A stretch of 64,000 bases of DNA from Tateyamaria omphalii (GTDB lineage Bacteria; Pseudomonadota; Alphaproteobacteria; Rhodobacterales; Rhodobacteraceae). The notes under the pieces are model-generated. The model was not told the origin of the DNA. It made no database searches and saw nothing but the letters and a program-made list of their open reading frames with translations. This document shows, one piece after another, positions 53,537-63,131 of this stretch. The stretch lies in assembly GCF_014651375.1 (NCBI RefSeq), contig NZ_BMWT01000002.1:253477-317476 (forward strand). Direction: 5' to 3'. The position numbers were made by a program, and so were the translations under genes. Each line of letters opens with the position of its first letter. Within the stretch, counting starts at the first letter, position 1.

Positions 53537-55036
53537 ATGCAGGAACTGACTCACTACATCGATGGTGCCCACGTCAAAGGAACATCGGGCCGTTTTGCGG
53601 ATGTGATGAACCCCGCCACGGGTGAAGTGCAGGCGAAGGTGCCGCTCGCCTCTGAAGCCGAATTGGCGCACGCGGTCGAAGTCGCCGCCAAGGCGCAGCC
53701 GGCATGGGCTGCAACCAACCCCCAGCGTCGGGCGCGGGTGTTGATGAAGTTTGTGGATCTGCTCAACCGCGACATGGACAAGCTGGCCGAGGCGCTGAGC
53801 CGCGAGCACGGCAAAACGCTGCCCGATGCGGCCGGCGACGTGCAACGCGGCCTTGAAGTTGTGGAATACTGCATTGGCGCGCCCCACCTGCTAAAGGGTG
53901 AATACACCGACAGCGCGGGCCCCGGCATCGACATGTATTCCATGCGCCAGGCCCTTGGCGTGACGGCGGGCATCACACCGTTCAACTTCCCGGCCATGAT
54001 CCCGATGTGGATGTTTGCCCCTGCCATTGCCTGCGGCAACTCATTCATCCTCAAACCGTCCGAGCGCGACCCATCAGTGCCGCTGATGCTGGCCGAACTG
54101 ATGGAAGAAGCAGGCCTGCCCAAAGGCATCCTGCAAGTGGTGAATGGTGACAAAGAGGCTGTGGACGCGATCCTGCACCACGACGTGATCCAGTCCATCG
54201 GCTTTGTCGGCTCGACGCCAATCGCCGAATACATCTATGCAACGGGCTGTGCGAACGGCAAACGCGTTCAGTGCTTTGGCGGCGCCAAGAACCACATGAT
54301 TGTCATGCCAGATGCAGACATGGATCAGGCCGCTGACGCGCTGGTTGGCGCGGGCTATGGCGCGGCAGGCGAACGTTGCATGGCTATCTCGGTCGCCGTG
54401 CCGGTTGGTAACGAAACGGCTGACCGCCTTATCGAAAAGCTGGTGCCACGGATCGAAAAGCTGAAGGTTGGCCCCTATACCGCTGGCAAGGACGTGGACT
54501 ATGGACCGGTCGTTACCGCGGCGGCCAAAGCAAACATCGAACGGCTTGTCCAAACCGGCATCGATCAGGGTGCAGAACTGGTCGTAGATGGGCGTGACTT
54601 CAAACTGCAAGGATACGAAGACGGATACTTTGTCGGGCCGCACCTCTTTGACCGCGCGACCAAGGACATGGATATTTACAAGCACGAGATCTTCGGTCCG
54701 GTTCTGACCACCGTACGCGCCCAGACCTACGAAGAAGCCATCGGCCTTGCCATGGATCACGAATACGGAAACGGTACCGCCATTTTCACCCGCGACGGGG
54801 ATACCGCCCGCGATTTCGCCAACCGAATCAACATCGGCATGGTGGGCATAAATGTCCCAATTCCTGTGCCACTCGCCTACCATACGTTCGGCGGATGGAA
54901 AAAATCCGTCTTTGGGGACCTAAATCAACACGGTCCTGACGCATTTAAGTTCTATACGCGTACGAAGACAGTGACAGCCCGGTGGCCGTCTGGAATAAAG
55001 GAAGGCGGAGAATTCTCGATCCCCGTTATGGAATAA
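53537..55036 (+). CDS. mmsA: CoA-acylating methylmalonate-semialdehyde dehydrogenase
   Basis: Tetrameric NAD-dependent aldehyde dehydrogenase of 499 residues, converting methylmalonate semialdehyde to propionyl-CoA in valine breakdown (and malonate semialdehyde to acetyl-CoA). MmsA hallmarks are ITPFNFPAMIPMWMFAPAIA, FVGSTPIAEYIY and the catalytic Cys in GAAGERCMAISVAV. The ATG at 53537 follows GGGAGGA. First gene of a five-gene operon. Complete and of normal length. Confidence 0.97.
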   Translation: MQELTHYIDGAHVKGTSGRFADVMNPATGEVQAKVPLASEAELAHAVEVAAKAQPAWAATNPQRRARVLMKFVDLLNRDMDKLAEALSREHGKTLPDAAGDVQRGLEVVEYCIGAPHLLKGEYTDSAGPGIDMYSMRQALGVTAGITPFNFPAMIPMWMFAPAIACGNSFILKPSERDPSVPLMLAELMEEAGLPKGILQVVNGDKEAVDAILHHDVIQSIGFVGSTPIAEYIYATGCANGKRVQCFGGAKNHMIVMPDADMDQAADALVGAGYGAAGERCMAISVAVPVGNETADRLIEKLVPRIEKLKVGPYTAGKDVDYGPVVTAAAKANIERLVQTGIDQGAELVVDGRDFKLQGYEDGYFVGPHLFDRATKDMDIYKHEIFGPVLTTVRAQTYEEAIGLAMDHEYGNGTAIFTRDGDTARDFANRINIGMVGINVPIPVPLAYHTFGGWKKSVFGDLNQHGPDAFKFYTRTKTVTARWPSGIKEGGEFSIPVME

Positions 55037-55037
55037 C

Positions 55038-55472
55038 ATGGCAATACGCTTTCGCATCTTGCCGGACCGCGGCCTTGTCGTGGTTCGGTACTCAGGTCTC
55101 GCGACCATTGACGACACGATGGGTGCGACCAGGTCCTACCTGGCCCACCCCCACTACGCTCTAGGCCAAAAGCAGTTGGTCGATTTCAGCGGTATTACGG
55201 ACTATGAACGGGACTATGTCCGGTTCATGCAGATGCAGGCGACCAAGGTCGGCCGATTTGCAAACTCCGGCGTCCAGTCACTGGTCGTTTATGTCGCGCC
55301 GACGCAAATCAGCCAGGAATTCAGCGCGCTGTTTGTCAAATCCTGGGACAACGTAGATGCAGTTGTCCCGATGGTGCAGCATTCGGAATCCGAAGCGCTG
55401 ACGCTTCTTGGGCAACCGGAAAAATCCCTCGATCTGCTTCTGCCTCCGATCGGAAGGCAGGCCTTGCAATAG
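55038..55472 (+). CDS. Unknown protein in the valine operon
   Basis: 144-residue soluble protein starting 2 bp after the mmsA stop, so almost certainly co-translated. It has an alpha/beta pattern reminiscent of the STAS/SpoIIAA-like fold (GLVVVRYSGLATIDDTMGAT, KQLVDFSGI, GVQSLVVYVAPTQIS), but I cannot assign a family. Shared operon suggests an accessory or regulatory role in branched-chain acyl metabolism (inference). Confidence 0.8.
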   Translation: MAIRFRILPDRGLVVVRYSGLATIDDTMGATRSYLAHPHYALGQKQLVDFSGITDYERDYVRFMQMQATKVGRFANSGVQSLVVYVAPTQISQEFSALFVKSWDNVDAVVPMVQHSESEALTLLGQPEKSLDLLLPPIGRQALQ

Positions 55473-55533
55473 TCCTGCAAACATCGGAATTTAACGTGCG
55501 TTCAATTCAAGCCATTGCGTGACGGGAGGCAGC

Positions 55534-56676
55534 ATGGATTTCGCACTGACCGAGGAACAGACGGCAATTTTCGATATGGCCCACGCCTTTGGCCAGGCCG
55601 AGATCGCGCCCCACGCCCGTGATTGGGAAGCCGCCGGCACCATCCCCAAGGATCTATGGCCCAAGGTCGGTGAACTGGGCTTTGCCTCTCTCTACGTCTC
55701 CGAAGATGCGGGCGGCGCGGGTCTGTCCCGCCTTGATGCGACATTGGTCTTTGAAGCGCTCAGCATGGCCTGCCCTTCTGTTGCGGCCTTCCTGTCGATC
55801 CACAATATGTGCGCCAAGATGCTCGACAGCTTCGCGGATGACGATCTGAAGGCCCGCGTGATGCCGGACGTCCTGAGCATGAACACCGTGCTCAGCTATT
55901 GCCTGACCGAACCCGGCTCCGGCTCTGACGCCGCCGCTTTGCGCACGCGGGCGGATCGCACAAATGAAGGCTACAGCCTGACCGGCACCAAGGCGTTCAT
56001 CTCGGGCGGCGGATACTCGGACGCGTATGTCTGCATGGTGCGCACGGGCGAGGATGGGCCCAAAGGTGTCTCGACCGTGTATGTCGAAGACGGCACCGAC
56101 GGGCTGTCTTTTGGCGGGCTTGAAGACAAGATGGGTTGGCGCAGCCAACCCACCGCTCAGGTCCAGTTCGACAACTGCAACATCCCCAGCGGCAATCTGA
56201 TCGGTGAAGAAGGCCAAGGTTTCAAATATGCTATGATGGGCCTTGATGGCGGTCGTTTGAACATCGCCGCCTGTTCGCTCGGCGCCGCACAGACCGCGTT
56301 GAACGTCACCCTGCAATACATGGGCGAACGCAAAGCCTTCGGTCAGCCAATCGACCAGTTCCAGGGCCTGCAATTCCGCCTCGCGGATATGGAGATCGAG
56401 CTGCAGGCTGCCCGCACTTTCCTGCGCCAGGCGGCATGGAAGCTCGACAATGGGGCGCCAGACGCCACCAAATTCTGCGCCATGGCCAAAAAATTCGTGA
56501 CCGAGGCCGGATCAAAGGTTGTTGACCAGTGCCTGCAACTGCATGGCGGCTATGGCTATCTGGCCGACTACGGGATCGAGAAACTGGTCCGTGACCTGCG
56601 CGTGCACCAGATTTTGGAAGGCACCAACGAAATCATGCGCGTGATCGTGGCGCGGGATATGCTGAAGAACCGATGA
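55534..56676 (+). CDS. Acyl-CoA dehydrogenase, probable isobutyryl-CoA dehydrogenase
   Basis: FAD enzyme of 380 residues oxidising short branched acyl-CoA to the enoyl-CoA and passing electrons to ETF. It has AYCLTEPGSGSDA-like SYCLTEPGSGSDAAA, the FAD segment FISGGG, DGGRLNIAACSLG and, near the end, QLHGGYGYL and LEGTNEIMR with the catalytic Glu. The ATG at 55534 follows GGGAGGC. Its place between mmsA and the 3-hydroxyisobutyryl-CoA hydrolase points to isobutyryl-CoA as substrate. Confidence 0.92.
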   Translation: MDFALTEEQTAIFDMAHAFGQAEIAPHARDWEAAGTIPKDLWPKVGELGFASLYVSEDAGGAGLSRLDATLVFEALSMACPSVAAFLSIHNMCAKMLDSFADDDLKARVMPDVLSMNTVLSYCLTEPGSGSDAAALRTRADRTNEGYSLTGTKAFISGGGYSDAYVCMVRTGEDGPKGVSTVYVEDGTDGLSFGGLEDKMGWRSQPTAQVQFDNCNIPSGNLIGEEGQGFKYAMMGLDGGRLNIAACSLGAAQTALNVTLQYMGERKAFGQPIDQFQGLQFRLADMEIELQAARTFLRQAAWKLDNGAPDATKFCAMAKKFVTEAGSKVVDQCLQLHGGYGYLADYGIEKLVRDLRVHQILEGTNEIMRVIVARDMLKNR

Positions 56677-57023
56677 CTGACATCAAGCGCTTTGATACAA
56701 ACAAGAGGATGAGCCAAGCGGTTGTGCACGGTCAGACCGCTTATCTTGCCGGGCAATGCGGCACCGCCTTTGCCCCGATCCAGACTCAAACACGCGAAGC
56801 CCTGGCCAAGGTCGATCATCACCTTGCGGCCATAGGCACCGACAAAACCCGATTGCTGTCCGTGACCATCTGGCTCTCCTCCATATCCGACTATGACGCC
56901 ATCAACGAGGTTTGGGACGCATGGGTGCATGCAGGCACCGCCCCCGCCCGGTCGTGCGGAGAGGTGCAGATTGGTGGCGAAGGGTATGACATCGAAATCA
57001 TATGTACGGCGGCCGTGCCATGA
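56673..57023 (+). CDS. RidA family protein (valine operon)
   Basis: 116-residue Rid-family protein: AVVHGQTAYLAGQCGTAFAP, then TREALAKVDHHLAAIGTDKT and APARSCGEVQIGGEGYDIEI, where the conserved Arg of the Rid pocket lies in ARSCG. It overlaps both neighbours by 4 bp. Likely removes reactive intermediates linked to the pathway. Distinct in sequence from the RidA protein at 16998-17402. Confidence 0.92.
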   Translation: MTDIKRFDTNKRMSQAVVHGQTAYLAGQCGTAFAPIQTQTREALAKVDHHLAAIGTDKTRLLSVTIWLSSISDYDAINEVWDAWVHAGTAPARSCGEVQIGGEGYDIEIICTAAVP

Positions 57024-58933
57024 CTGACATCTCCATCCGCATCATCGGGCGCGCGGGCCGGATCACTTTGCAACGCCCCCAAGCGCTCAACGCGATGACC
57101 TATGAGATGTGCATAGCCATCGAAGCGGCACTGGACACCTGGCGTAGCGATGACAGTGTCGAAGCGGTTGTCCTGGATGCCGAAGGTGAGCGCGCCTTCT
57201 GTTCCGGTGGGGACATTGCCGAACTCTACGAAACAGGCACCAAGGGCGACTATGCCTACGGCCAAAAATTCTGGGCCGACGAATACCGCCTGAACCACAA
57301 GATCTTTCACTACCCCAAGCCGGTGGTCAGCTTCCTGCAAGGGTTCACCATGGGGGGCGGAGTTGGCATCGGTTGCCACGGGTCGCACCGCGTTGTGGGC
57401 GACAGCAGCCAGATCGCCATGCCCGAATGCGGCATCGGACTTGTTCCGGATGTGGGCGGATCGCTGATGCTCGCCCTCGCCCCCGGTCGCTTGGGTGAAT
57501 ATTTGGGCACCACGGCCGCGCGGATGAATGCAAGCGATGCGATCTTTGCTGGCTTTGCCGATCAATATGTCGACGAAGCGCACTGGCCCGCCCTGCTCGC
57601 AACGCTTGAGGCGACGGGCGACACATCCTGCATCGCCGCTGCCGCCACGGACCCAGAATCTGGACCGCTTCAACAGGCAATGCCAGACATCGACAGGCAC
57701 TTTCATGGCGCGTCGCTCAGCGACGTGTTGACCACGCTGAGGGGTGAAGACAGCGAGTTTGCCCGCGACACGCTCAAGCGGATGGGCCGCAACAGCCCGT
57801 TGTCTATGGCCTGCACGATCGAGGCCCTGCACCGTCTGCGCGGCCCCTCCCTGACCTTGGAAAAGGCACTGGACCTCGAATACCGCTTCACTGCTCGCGC
57901 GATGGAGCATGGCGATTTCCTTGAAGGGATCAGGGCTGCAATTATCGACAAGGACCGCACGCCGAAATGGCAATTTGCGGACCAAGACGTGCCTGCCGCG
58001 GCCGTTAGCAAAATGCTGATGCCGTTGGGAGATATAGCACTCAAATTGGGAGGAACGGGCATTAAGATCGGATTTGTTGGGCTGGGCAACATGGGCGCGC
58101 CCATGGCCGCAAACCTCGCCAAGGCCGGGCATAGGGTGACCGGGTTCGATGTGGCTGGAACCACAGCCGACGGCGTCACGAACGCCCCAAGCGCGGCAGA
58201 GGCTGCCGCTGATCAGGACATCGTCATCACGATGCTGCCCAATGGCGACATCCTGCGCGCCGTCGCAGCCGAAGTGATCCCTGCGATGAAACCTGGTGCT
58301 ACGCTGATCGACTGTTCAACGGTCGACGTGGAAAGCGCGCGCGAAGTCGCCGCACAGGCAGATGCTGCCGGGCTGGGCTGTGTCGATGCGCCCGTCTCGG
58401 GGGGCATCGGCGGCGCGGCTGGTGGCACGCTGACCTTCATGGCGGGCGGCAGCACGGCGGCTTTCGAGGCCGCAAAACCACTCTTCGATATCATGGGACA
58501 AAAGGCCGTGCATTGCGGGGATGCCGGTGCCGGTCAGGCGGCCAAGATCTGCAACAACATGATCCTGGGCGCAACGATGATCGCAACCTGCGAAGCCTTT
58601 GCCCTGGCCGACAAGCTGGGCCTCGACCGGCAAAAGATGTTCGACGTGGTCAGCACATCCTCGGGTTACTCGTGGACAATGAATGCCTACTGCCCTGCCC
58701 CCGGCGTTGGCCCGCAAAGCCCGGCAGACAATGGTTATACCCCGGGCTTCGCCGCAGAGCTGATGTTGAAAGACCTCGGACTAAGCCAACAGGCGGCAGA
58801 GGCCGTGAACGCTGACACCCCAATGGGGCAACGCGCACTCGAACTCTACCGCCAGTTTGTCGAAAACGAGGATGGTCTGGGCAAGGATTTCAGCGCCATG
58901 CTGCCACGGTTCGAAACCCGCGGGCGCGGCTAA
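57020..58933 (+). CDS. Fused 3-hydroxyisobutyryl-CoA hydrolase / 3-hydroxyisobutyrate dehydrogenase
   Basis: One frame of 637 residues covering two consecutive valine-pathway steps that are normally separate genes. Residues 1-342 are the crotonase-fold hydrolase: FCSGGDIAELYE, FTMGGGVGIG and MPECGIGLVPDVGG with the catalytic Glu and Asp. Residues 348-637 are MmsB: GFVGLGNMGAPM (NAD fold), DAPVSGGIGG, and GAGQAAKICNN with the catalytic Lys. At the junction, GGGAGGA (58048-58054) precedes ATT (58061-58063), where MmsB proteins start with Met. TTG at 58046-58048 stands where TAG would end the hydrolase. This looks like fusion by loss of one stop and one start. Separate initiation at ATT cannot be excluded. 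Confidence 0.92.
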   Translation: MTDISIRIIGRAGRITLQRPQALNAMTYEMCIAIEAALDTWRSDDSVEAVVLDAEGERAFCSGGDIAELYETGTKGDYAYGQKFWADEYRLNHKIFHYPKPVVSFLQGFTMGGGVGIGCHGSHRVVGDSSQIAMPECGIGLVPDVGGSLMLALAPGRLGEYLGTTAARMNASDAIFAGFADQYVDEAHWPALLATLEATGDTSCIAAAATDPESGPLQQAMPDIDRHFHGASLSDVLTTLRGEDSEFARDTLKRMGRNSPLSMACTIEALHRLRGPSLTLEKALDLEYRFTARAMEHGDFLEGIRAAIIDKDRTPKWQFADQDVPAAAVSKMLMPLGDIALKLGGTGIKIGFVGLGNMGAPMAANLAKAGHRVTGFDVAGTTADGVTNAPSAAEAAADQDIVITMLPNGDILRAVAAEVIPAMKPGATLIDCSTVDVESAREVAAQADAAGLGCVDAPVSGGIGGAAGGTLTFMAGGSTAAFEAAKPLFDIMGQKAVHCGDAGAGQAAKICNNMILGATMIATCEAFALADKLGLDRQKMFDVVSTSSGYSWTMNAYCPAPGVGPQSPADNGYTPGFAAELMLKDLGLSQQAAEAVNADTPMGQRALELYRQFVENEDGLGKDFSAMLPRFETRGRG

Positions 58934-58936
58934 CCG

Positions 58937-59194
58937 CTATTTCCCGACCGTGATCAGCATCAAGCCTGCGAAAATCACAAACACAAGGAACAGGGCCACG
59001 ATGATCAGGGCTGGGTACCCCCATGTGGCTATGGCGAGCCCCCATGCGACCACAAAGGCCAATACCCCCAGCAGGACGTAAAACTCCGGTCCAACCACAG
59101 CAGAGAACATGGTGCGCGCGGCATCCGATACGGTCCGCAACCCGGTCCGCAGGACACTCGATTGTTGCGTCGGGTTGGTGGTTGTCGTGGTCAT
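58937..59194 (-). CDS. Small membrane protein of unknown function
   Basis: 85-residue protein with a polar N-terminus and two membrane helices, roughly residues 39-57 (YVLLGVLAFVVAWGLAIAT) and 62-82 (LIIVALFLVFVIFAGLMLIT). The ATG at 59192-59194 follows TGGAGC. It is convergent with the fusion gene, their stops 3 bp apart. No family recognised. Confidence 0.75.
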   Translation of the reverse strand: MTTTTTNPTQQSSVLRTGLRTVSDAARTMFSAVVGPEFYVLLGVLAFVVAWGLAIATWGYPALIIVALFLVFVIFAGLMLITVGK

Positions 59195-59380
59195 GTTTGG
59201 TTAGCTCCATCAAAGGTTTCCCATCAGATAAGAGACTTGGAACCGCTTTGAATGCGGCATTCTGACCAAAACAATCGGACTTACCCGGCGCCGCTAGTTT
59301 GATGACGTAGGGCACGGATGCGTAGAACACTCGCCCAGCCCCAGCCCGTTCTGCGGCTTGAACACTGATCAAGCGTCAGA

Positions 59381-60088
59381 TCAGGACCCCGGCAGGCTCA
59401 CTTCCCCACCTGAGCTTTCCTTCACTTTCACATCCATCGGCGCACCCTCCACTTTGATGTCACCACCGCTCGAGGCGCGTGCAAACAAGGTTCCAGAGAC
59501 ATGGATTTCAATGTCCGACCCGCTGGAGGCGCGTGCCTGCACGTCCCGACATTCCAGGTCCTCACCATCAATGTCCGATCCGCTGGAGGCCTCGACCACA
59601 AGAGACCCGCAAGAGCCGCGCACGTCCAGGTCCGAGCCTGAACTGGCCTTGAGGTACACGGTTTCGGAATCCAATCCGTCAATGTCGACATCAGCACCGC
59701 TGCTGCTCATCGCCTCAAACGAGTCTGTAAACGTACCGGATGCTTCGACATCCACGCCGCGGCTGCCGATGATTGACGTCAATTCCGGCATGTGCACGGT
59801 GACGGTATAATAGTCTGCCATCCCCATGAGGATCATCGATGACCCACCCTTGCGCTTAATCGACAAGGTATCGCCATCCTGTTCCACCACCAGTCGTCGT
59901 TCGCGCGCGGTGCCAGAGACATCGGACACTACGCTGTAATCCGAACCAGAAAACACCCGGACCGTTACCCCGTCGGCGGCCACAATTTTTGTAAATCCAG
60001 AAAAGTCATGAACTGTTTCGCCAGCAGCCAGCGGTGTCGCCAAGGCGACCGCGCAGACAGCCGCGACGACGTGTTGTGATTGTCCCAT
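59381..60088 (-). CDS. Exported head-GIN/DUF2807-like beta-helix protein
   Basis: Secreted protein of 235 residues. The signal peptide (VVAAVCAVALATPLAA) is followed by the DUF2807 fold, a parallel beta-helix built of short repeats: SSGADVDIDG, ASSGSDLDVRG, ASSGSDIDGED and ASSGSDIEIHV. The ATG at 60086-60088 has GGGAGAG upstream; GTG two codons earlier is an alternative. Such proteins are usually surface or periplasmic adhesin-like modules without known activity. It lies alone between a small membrane protein and uvrA. Confidence 0.85.
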   Translation of the reverse strand: MGQSQHVVAAVCAVALATPLAAGETVHDFSGFTKIVAADGVTVRVFSGSDYSVVSDVSGTARERRLVVEQDGDTLSIKRKGGSSMILMGMADYYTVTVHMPELTSIIGSRGVDVEASGTFTDSFEAMSSSGADVDIDGLDSETVYLKASSGSDLDVRGSCGSLVVEASSGSDIDGEDLECRDVQARASSGSDIEIHVSGTLFARASSGGDIKVEGAPMDVKVKESSGGEVSLPGS

Positions 60089-60161
60089 CTTCACTCTCCC
60101 GATGTGAATATGAAGATGAGATGGTGTTAATCAGATTAACATTCAAGACGGCAAAGGCGAT

Positions 60162-63044
60162 TTACTCCGCCGCCACCCTGCGCTGCGCCAGCATCGGCTT
60201 CAGGTACCGACCGGTATGGCTTTCGGCCACCTCAGCCACTTCCTCCGGCGTTCCGGTTGCAACAACCTGACCACCACCGTCGCCGCCCTCGGGACCAATG
60301 TCGATGATATGGTCAGCGGTTTTCACGACATCCAGATTGTGTTCGATGACCACGACCGAATTGCCCTGATCCACCAATTCATGCAGCACTTCCAACAGCT
60401 TGCGCACATCTTCGAAGTGCAGACCGGTGGTTGGCTCATCAAGGATGTAAAGCGTCCGCCCCGTCGATCGTTTCGACAGTTCCTTGGACAGCTTCACCCG
60501 CTGCGCTTCGCCCCCTGACAGGGTTGTCGCCTGCTGGCCCACCTTGATATAGCCCAGACCCACGCGCATCAGCGCATCCATCTTCTCGCGGATAGACGGC
60601 ACCGCCTGGAAAAACTCCTGCGCGTCCTCGACCGTCATATCGAGCACATCGGCAATGGACTTGCCCTTGAACTTGATCTCAAGCGTTTCACGGTTGTACC
60701 GCGCGCCCTTGCAGGTTTCGCACTCAACGTAAACGTCGGGCAGAAAGTGCATTTCGATCTTGATGACACCATCGCCCTGACAGGCCTCGCAGCGCCCGCC
60801 CTTCACGTTGAAGCTGAAGCGACCCGGCTTGTAGCCGCGCGCCTTGGCCTCCGGCAACCCCGCAAACCAGTCACGGATCGGGGTGAATGCCCCGGTATAG
60901 GTCGCAGGGTTTGACCGCGGGGTGCGACCGATGGGCCGCTGGTCAATGTCGATCACCTTGTCCAGATGCTCCAACCCCTTGATCGTCTCACAAGGCGCAG
61001 GTGTCTGGCGCGCACCGTTCAGCGCCATCGATGCCGTCTTAAAAAGCGTTTCAATGGTCAGCGTGGACTTGCCCCCGCCCGACACGCCCGTTACACAGAC
61101 AAACTTGCCCAACGGGAAGTCGACAGTCACGTTCTGCAGGTTGTTGCCCGTCGCCTTGACAACAGTGACCTTCTTCTTGCCCTTCTTACCCTTGCGGCGC
61201 TCGGTCGGCACAGCGATCTCACGTTTGCCGGACAGGTAATCTCCGGTGATGGACCCGCTGCCGGCCAGTACATCCGGCGTCCCATGCGCCACAACCTGCC
61301 CACCGTGCACACCGGCACCCGGCCCGATGTCGAACACATAGTCCGCTTCGCGAATGGCCTCTTCGTCATGCTCAACCACAATGACGGTATTGCCTTGATC
61401 CCGCAGGTTCTTGAGCGTGCCCAAAAGCCGGTCATTATCGCGCTGGTGCAAACCGATAGATGGCTCATCCAACACATAGAGAACACCGGTCAAACCGGAC
61501 CCAATTTGCGAGGCCAAGCGGATACGCTGGCTTTCACCACCGCTTAACGTGCCACTTGAACGTGACATCGTAAGATATTCAAGACCAACGTTATTCAGGA
61601 ATCCAAGCCGCTCGCGGATTTCCTTCAGAATGGCCCGTGCAATCTCGTTATTCTGGTCCGTCAAATGCTCCGGCACGGTCTGGCACCAGTCAAAGGCTTC
61701 GCGGATCGACATCTCGACCACCTGCCCAACATGCAGCAGCCGGTCCGGGTCATCCCGCGGCCCGATCTTCACCGCCAATGCCTCTGGCCGCAGACGGAAC
61801 CCGCCGCAATCACCGCAGGGACGATTGTTTTGATACCGCTCGAATTCCTCGCGAATCCAGTTTGAATCCGTCTCACGATAGCGGCGCTCCATGTTCGGGA
61901 TCACCCCCTCGAACACGCGCGTCACCTGATAAACGCGGCCACCCTCGTCATAGCGGAACGGAATCTCCTCATCACCCGAGCCATAGAGGAACACCTGCTT
62001 CACATGTGCCGGCAGGTCCTTCCACTTGGTCTGCGCATCGAACTCATAGTGGGCCGCAATCGCCTCAATGGTCTGCAGAAAATAGGGTGACTTCCCCTTC
62101 CGCCACGGCGCCAAAGCCCCGTCATAGACCTTCAATGTCTGATCCGGCACCACCAACCGTTCGTCAAAGAACAGCTCATGCCCCAACCCGTCGCAGGACG
62201 GACACGCCCCGAAGGGTGCGTTGAAGGAAAACAGGCGCGGCTCAATCTCGGGAATGGTGAAGCCACTGACCGGACAGGCGAATTTCTCAGAAAACGTCGT
62301 GCGTTCCGGCTCACCTTCGCTGGGTGCAGTCTCAAGGATCGCAATCCCATCCGCCAGGTCCAAAGCGGTGCGCAGCGAATCCGCCAACCGCGTCTCCAGC
62401 CCTTCACGCACCACGATCCGATCTACCACCACATCGATGTCATGGCGGTACTTCTTGTCCAGCGTCGGCGGCTCGTCCAATTCGTAGAACGACCCATCCA
62501 CTTTCACCCGCTGGAAGCCCTGCTTGCGCAGCTCCAGAAACTCCTTGCGGTACTCACCCTTCCGGTCGCGAATGATTGGCGCCAGCAGGTAGGCGCGCGT
62601 CCCCTCCTCCATCGCCATGATGCGGTCGACCATGTCCTGCACCTGCTGCGCCTCGATGGGCTTACCGGTCGCCGGGGAATACGGCGTACCAACGCGGGCA
62701 AAGAGCAGACGCATGTAGTCGTAAATCTCGGTCACGGTGCCGACGGTCGACCGGGGATTCTTCGACGTCGTCTTCTGCTCGATGGAAATCGCAGGGCTCA
62801 GGCCGGAAATATGATCCACATCCGGCTTCTGCATCATGTCCAGGAACTGCCGCGCATAGGCCGACAGTGATTCCACATAGCGGCGCTGCCCCTCGGCATA
62901 GATCGTGTCGAAGGCCAGTGACGACTTGCCCGACCCGGAAAGCCCAGTGATCACAACCAGTTGGTCGCGCGGGATATCCACGTCGATGGACTTGAGGTTG
63001 TGCTCGCGCGCGCCACGCACCTCGATATTCTTCTGCTCGGCCAT
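60162..63044 (-). CDS. uvrA: Excinuclease ABC subunit A
   Basis: Damage-recognition ATPase of nucleotide excision repair, 960 residues. It has two ABC modules: Walker [11 protein letters not shown] and [10 protein letters not shown], signatures LSGGESQRI and LSGGEAQRV. Zinc-binding segments are [16 protein letters not shown] and the C-terminal [10 protein letters not shown] with CETCKG. The ATG at 63042-63044 gives [18 protein letters not shown], the usual start; a 10-codon upstream extension is unlikely. Complete. No SOS box was identified by eye. Confidence 0.98.
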   Translation of the reverse strand: MAEQKNIEVRGAREHNLKSIDVDIPRDQLVVITGLSGSGKSSLAFDTIYAEGQRRYVESLSAYARQFLDMMQKPDVDHISGLSPAISIEQKTTSKNPRSTVGTVTEIYDYMRLLFARVGTPYSPATGKPIEAQQVQDMVDRIMAMEEGTRAYLLAPIIRDRKGEYRKEFLELRKQGFQRVKVDGSFYELDEPPTLDKKYRHDIDVVVDRIVVREGLETRLADSLRTALDLADGIAILETAPSEGEPERTTFSEKFACPVSGFTIPEIEPRLFSFNAPFGACPSCDGLGHELFFDERLVVPDQTLKVYDGALAPWRKGKSPYFLQTIEAIAAHYEFDAQTKWKDLPAHVKQVFLYGSGDEEIPFRYDEGGRVYQVTRVFEGVIPNMERRYRETDSNWIREEFERYQNNRPCGDCGGFRLRPEALAVKIGPRDDPDRLLHVGQVVEMSIREAFDWCQTVPEHLTDQNNEIARAILKEIRERLGFLNNVGLEYLTMSRSSGTLSGGESQRIRLASQIGSGLTGVLYVLDEPSIGLHQRDNDRLLGTLKNLRDQGNTVIVVEHDEEAIREADYVFDIGPGAGVHGGQVVAHGTPDVLAGSGSITGDYLSGKREIAVPTERRKGKKGKKKVTVVKATGNNLQNVTVDFPLGKFVCVTGVSGGGKSTLTIETLFKTASMALNGARQTPAPCETIKGLEHLDKVIDIDQRPIGRTPRSNPATYTGAFTPIRDWFAGLPEAKARGYKPGRFSFNVKGGRCEACQGDGVIKIEMHFLPDVYVECETCKGARYNRETLEIKFKGKSIADVLDMTVEDAQEFFQAVPSIREKMDALMRVGLGYIKVGQQATTLSGGEAQRVKLSKELSKRSTGRTLYILDEPTTGLHFEDVRKLLEVLHELVDQGNSVVVIEHNLDVVKTADHIIDIGPEGGDGGGQVVATGTPEEVAEVAESHTGRYLKPMLAQRRVAAE

Positions 63045-63131
63045 GTCAGCCCCCCGGATTAACGGTTTGTACATAGGTCAGATGGCCGGATGAGCCAACG
63101 AAAAAATGAGAACATGTCGTGAACATGCCGC

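Noticed and set aside
56891..58132. Reverse-strand open frame of 413 codons opposite the valine fusion gene
   Set aside because: Antisense shadow of RidA and the hydrolase half; no family features.
57020..58933. Interpretation of the fusion as an artefact of ORF calling across two genes
   Set aside because: No stop occurs in frame between the two enzymes, and a shift of frame is not needed to read both, so as sequenced they are one frame.
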